A stretch of 8,362 nucleotides of DNA from Oscillospiraceae bacterium (GTDB lineage Bacteria; Bacillota; Clostridia; Oscillospirales; Ruminococcaceae). The stretch spans positions 1 through 8,362 of the forward strand of contig JAQUTM010000094.1 of NCBI GenBank assembly GCA_028694405.1, in the 5' to 3' direction. The position numbers and the translations under genes were made by a program. Each line of letters opens with the position of its first letter. The stretch's first letter is position 1. The notes beneath the pieces were generated by a model that did not search any database, was not told the DNA's origin, and was given only the letters and a program-made list of their open reading frames with translations. Below are positions 6,405 to 8,362 of the stretch, one piece after another.

Positions 6405-6968
6405 ATGGCGTTTATATTGGGCTCCGGGTCTCCACGTCGGCAGGAATTGCTAAAGCTGGTTGTGCCTGCCTTTACCATAAAAACAGCAGATGTGGACGAA
6501 TCGCAATTTAAAGCAGATACCCCACAGCAGCTGGTGGAGCGTTTGGCGCAGGAAAAGTGCAAAACGGTGGCTGGGCTGTGCACCAAAGACGATGTGATAA
6601 TAGGGTGTGACACCTTAGTGGATTTAAACGGCTGTGTACTGGGAAAACCTGCAAATAAAACCCAGGCACGAGAAATGATAACAGCGCTTGCAGGAAATAC
6701 GCACTTGGTGCATACAGGTGTATGTATTATAAAAGCGCAGCTGTGCCATAGCTTTGTGGAGACAAGTAAGGTTACGTTTAACCCTATGTCAGCAGAGGAA
6801 ATAGAGGCTTATATCAATACCGAGGAACCCTATGATAAAGCGGGTGCCTACGGTATTCAAGGCTTTGCAGCCAAACATATTGGGCACATTGAAGGCTGCT
6901 ATTTTAACATTATGGGGTTACCTGTTGCACGCTTGTATACTGCTTTAAAAAAATTGGGCTTGGTTTAA
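6405..6968 (+). CDS. maf: Maf-family nucleoside triphosphate pyrophosphatase (dTTP/UTP type)
   Basis: Maf proteins hydrolyse dTTP, UTP and some modified nucleotides to the monophosphate and pyrophosphate; B. subtilis Maf is also linked to septum formation arrest. The 187-residue product carries the P-loop-like start LGSGSPRRQELL (residues 5-16). GCDTLV with the catalytic Asp69 follows, then LGKP at 79-82 and DKAGAYGIQG at 144-153. The end is EGCYFNIMGLPVARL. DKAGAYGIQG marks the YhdE/Maf (dTTP/UTP) group rather than the YceF (m7GTP) group. A strong GTAGGAGG site (6391-6398) overlaps the preceding stop codon and fixes the ATG at 6405. The frame is open further upstream but only inside the DUF4321 gene. 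It is the last gene of the packed cluster, 250 bases before mreB. Confidence 0.95.
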   Translation: MAFILGSGSPRRQELLKLVVPAFTIKTADVDESQFKADTPQQLVERLAQEKCKTVAGLCTKDDVIIGCDTLVDLNGCVLGKPANKTQAREMITALAGNTHLVHTGVCIIKAQLCHSFVETSKVTFNPMSAEEIEAYINTEEPYDKAGAYGIQGFAAKHIGHIEGCYFNIMGLPVARLYTALKKLGLV

Positions 6969-7020
6969 AACAGGATTTATTTGCCAAAATTATACAAGCG
7001 TGTGAAAAATTTGTAAAAAA

Positions 7021-7073
7021 AAACTAATTTTTTTTGTGCACACATTGAGAAATAGCATATAAACGGTTATAAT
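7021..7073 (+). promoter_or_regulatory. Strong sigma-A-type mreB promoter with UP-like element
   Basis: TTGAGA (7045-7050) and TATAAT (7068-7073) are separated by exactly 17 bases. The predicted start is near 7080. An A-tract/T-tract element, AAACTAATTTTTTTT (7021-7035), lies at about -59 to -45, the position and composition of an UP element. mreB should therefore be transcribed independently of the upstream cluster as well as by any read-through, since no convincing terminator follows maf. Confidence 0.75.
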
Positions 7074-7079
7074 AAAAAC

Positions 7080-7218
7080 AATATGTAGCAAAATTAGGCC
7101 CTTGTGTGCAAAACAAGGTCTGAATGATGCAAAAGCACCGTATAATAGAGGGTTGCACACGGTGTGTTTGGAAATAAAGGTCGAAGCAGACCGTGTAAAT
7201 AAAGGAGAGTAAAAGTTT
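7080..7218 (+). promoter_or_regulatory. Structured mreB leader with competing hairpins and a possible 17-codon upstream ORF
   Basis: Several stems can form, some mutually exclusive. CCTTGT/ACAAGG pairs 7100-7105 with 7113-7118. CACCG/CGGTG pairs 7136-7140 with 7160-7164. ACACGGT/ACCGTGT pairs 7157-7163 with 7190-7196. GGTC/GACC pairs 7179-7182 with 7189-7192. The segment 7157-7164 can pair upstream or downstream but not both. A short frame from ATG 7124 to TAA 7177 (MMQKHRIIEGCTRCVWK) has AAGG at 7115-7118 as a partial Shine-Dalgarno, which lies inside the first stem. Stems and frame are seen; a regulatory role is inference. Confidence 0.4.
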
Positions 7219-8235
7219 ATGTTTAATAAAGATATTGGTATCGATTTAGGTACAGCAAATACACTGGTTTTCCAAAAGGCGAAAGGCATTGTAATGCGTG
7301 AGCCCAGCGTAGTTGCCGTAGATACCAAAACAGATACAGTGCGCTATGTGGGCCATGAGGCAAAAGAGGTTATAGGCCGTACACCCGGCAGCATTGTTGC
7401 TGTTCGTCCCTTAAAAGACGGTGTTATTGCCGATTTTGATATTACCGCAAGTATGCTGCAAATTTTTATTAAAAAAGTATGCGGCAACAGCGTTATGTTT
7501 CGTCCCCGCGTTGTTATCTGTATTCCCTCCGGTGTTACCGAGGTAGAGCGCCGCGCCGTACGCGAGGCTGCTTTAAAAGCAGGCGCCAAACAGGTTATGG
7601 TTATTGAAGAGCCTATGGCTGCTGCCATTGGCGCCAATTTGCCCGTAGAAGAAGCTACCGGCAGCATGGTTGTTGACATTGGAGGCGGTACCAGCGAGGT
7701 TGCGGTTATCAGCTTGGGGGGCATTGTAGCTGCACGCAGCGTGCGTGTTGGCGGTGATGAGTTTGACCAAAGTATTATTGCTTACATCAAACGCAAATAC
7801 AATTTGCTGATTGGTGAGCGTACAGCTGAGCTGATTAAAATTGAAATTGGCTCTGCCTACAAACTAGACGTGGAAACTGCCATTGATATAAAAGGCCGTA
7901 ACTTGGTAGACGGTTTGCCTAAAAATATTCAAATTCGTTCCGACGAAGTGAGAGAGGCATTGGCAGAACCCATTGAAAGCGTAATTGAGGCCATTAAAGA
8001 AACCTTGGAGCGCACTCCGCCCGAATTGGCAGCAGATATTATTGACCACGGTATTACACTTACCGGCGGTGGCGCTTTACTGCGCGGCTTAGATGAATTG
8101 ATTCACAGTCAAACGGGTATTGATGTACACGTTGCCGAAAACCCGCTGGACTGTGTAGCGGCAGGTACCGGTAAAGTATTGGATAATGTGGATTTATTAA
8201 GCGAAATTATTGCGGACGCTGACAGAAGATACTAA
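7219..8235 (+). CDS. mreB: Rod shape-determining protein MreB (bacterial actin)
   Basis: A cytoplasmic actin-like ATPase that forms membrane-associated filaments and guides lateral cell-wall synthesis with MreC, MreD, RodA and PBP2. The 338-residue length is typical. Motifs: phosphate-1 loop IGIDLGTANTLV at about 6-17, PRVVICIPSGVTEVERRAV at 96-114, IEEPMAAAIGA with the catalytic-site Glu at 129-139, phosphate-2 loop VVDIGGGTSEVAV at 151-163 with Asp153, RVGGDEFD at 176-183, and the adenosine motif ITLTGGGALLRGLDE at 279-293. AAGGAG (7202-7207) lies 11 bases before the ATG. The following gene looks like mreC, which favours MreB over its paralogue Mbl. It has its own promoter and is followed by a strong terminator. 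The radC gene often found between maf and mreB is absent. Confidence 0.96.
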   Translation: MFNKDIGIDLGTANTLVFQKAKGIVMREPSVVAVDTKTDTVRYVGHEAKEVIGRTPGSIVAVRPLKDGVIADFDITASMLQIFIKKVCGNSVMFRPRVVICIPSGVTEVERRAVREAALKAGAKQVMVIEEPMAAAIGANLPVEEATGSMVVDIGGGTSEVAVISLGGIVAARSVRVGGDEFDQSIIAYIKRKYNLLIGERTAELIKIEIGSAYKLDVETAIDIKGRNLVDGLPKNIQIRSDEVREALAEPIESVIEAIKETLERTPPELAADIIDHGITLTGGGALLRGLDELIHSQTGIDVHVAENPLDCVAAGTGKVLDNVDLLSEIIADADRRY

Positions 8236-8250
8236 AAACAAGTTAAAGTG

Positions 8251-8290
8251 CGGGTAGCAGGGGTATATTGCACCCCCGCTGCCCGTTTTT
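8251..8290 (+). terminator. Strong rho-independent terminator after mreB
   Basis: A 14-position stem pairs 8251-8264 with 8272-8285, with a single A-C mismatch and one G-T pair. It closes a 7-base loop (8265-8271) and is followed directly by TTTTT (8286-8290). It starts 16 bases after the mreB stop and lies between mreB and the presumed mreC, so it should lower or separate expression of the downstream gene. Confidence 0.9.
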
Positions 8291-8342
8291 GATAGTTGCT
8301 TACCCTTACATAAGTGCGTATGTGGCGCAAGGAGACTGATAT

Positions 8343-8362
8343 ATGAGAGATTTTTTCTCCAG
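8343..8362 (+). CDS. Start of a gene, probably mreC (cut by the window edge)
   Basis: AAGGAG (8329-8334) lies 8 bases before an ATG at 8343, and the frame stays open to the window end, reading MRDFFS. MreC proteins commonly begin with a short charged/aromatic stretch (M-x-x-FF-x) before their single membrane anchor, and mreC normally follows mreB in Firmicutes. The six visible residues agree with this but cannot prove it. The strong terminator upstream means it may need its own promoter; I see no convincing one in 8291-8342, only a short ACATA/TATGT inverted repeat (8308-8312 with 8319-8323). Confidence 0.55.

Noticed and set aside
7000..7043. GTGTG/CACAC with A9/T8 tract as a terminator after maf
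   Set aside because: The stem would be almost all A-T with an oversized loop and no T tail after it. The tracts fit an UP element better.
7141..7146. Second TATAAT in the mreB leader as an additional promoter
   Set aside because: At 16-18 base spacing there is no -35-like hexamer and no extended -10, whereas 7045-7073 is close to consensus.
7344..7724. 126-codon minus-strand frame opposite mreB
   Set aside because: It lies entirely within mreB, whose motifs are intact, and the composition looks like an antisense artefact.

Overview
The window reads as chromosomal DNA of a low-to-mid-GC Firmicute, most likely a Clostridia member related to Oscillospirales/Ruminococcaceae. Three things support this: purine-rich GGAG-type ribosome binding sites before almost every gene, sigma-A-type promoters with A/T tracts, and the gene order zapA - U32 - dut - DUF4321 - maf - mreB - (mreC), of which the DUF4321 - maf - mreB core is typical of clostridia. 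The taxonomic call is inference; no rRNA or tRNA lies in the window.

Layout. (1) Positions 1-2611, minus strand: an alpha-glucan module. glgP (glycogen phosphorylase) is followed by a rho-independent terminator and then the first 31 codons of what looks like a GH13 alpha-glucosidase/amylase, which runs off the left edge. (2) Positions 2612-3043: a 432-base divergent intergenic region. It holds the glgP promoter and a hairpin-bearing glgP leader on the minus strand, an inverted repeat around the glgP -35 box, an approximately 90-nt imperfect hairpin of unknown role, and a weak candidate promoter for the rightward genes. (3) Positions 3044-6968, plus strand: a tightly packed run of zapA, a U32-family RNA-hydroxylase-like protein, dut, a DUF4321 membrane protein and maf. 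zapA and the U32 gene overlap by 26 bases, and the other gaps are 10-45 bases. (4) Positions 6969-7218: a promoter (TTGAGA-17-TATAAT with an A/T UP-like element) and a roughly 140-nt leader in front of mreB. (5) mreB at 7219-8235, a strong terminator at 8251-8290, and the first codons of a gene placed where mreC is expected.

How the genes fit together. ZapA (FtsZ-ring factor), MreB and the presumed MreC belong to division and cell-shape control. dUTPase and Maf are nucleotide house-cleaning enzymes. The U32 protein is probably an RNA-modifying hydroxylase rather than a protease. GlgP and the GH13 enzyme break down storage glucan. All protein-coding genes belong to known families. I see no mobile element, CRISPR array, phage gene or defence system. 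What is unexplained is mostly non-coding: the structured mreB leader with a possible 17-codon upstream ORF, the long hairpin before zapA, and the structured glgP leader.
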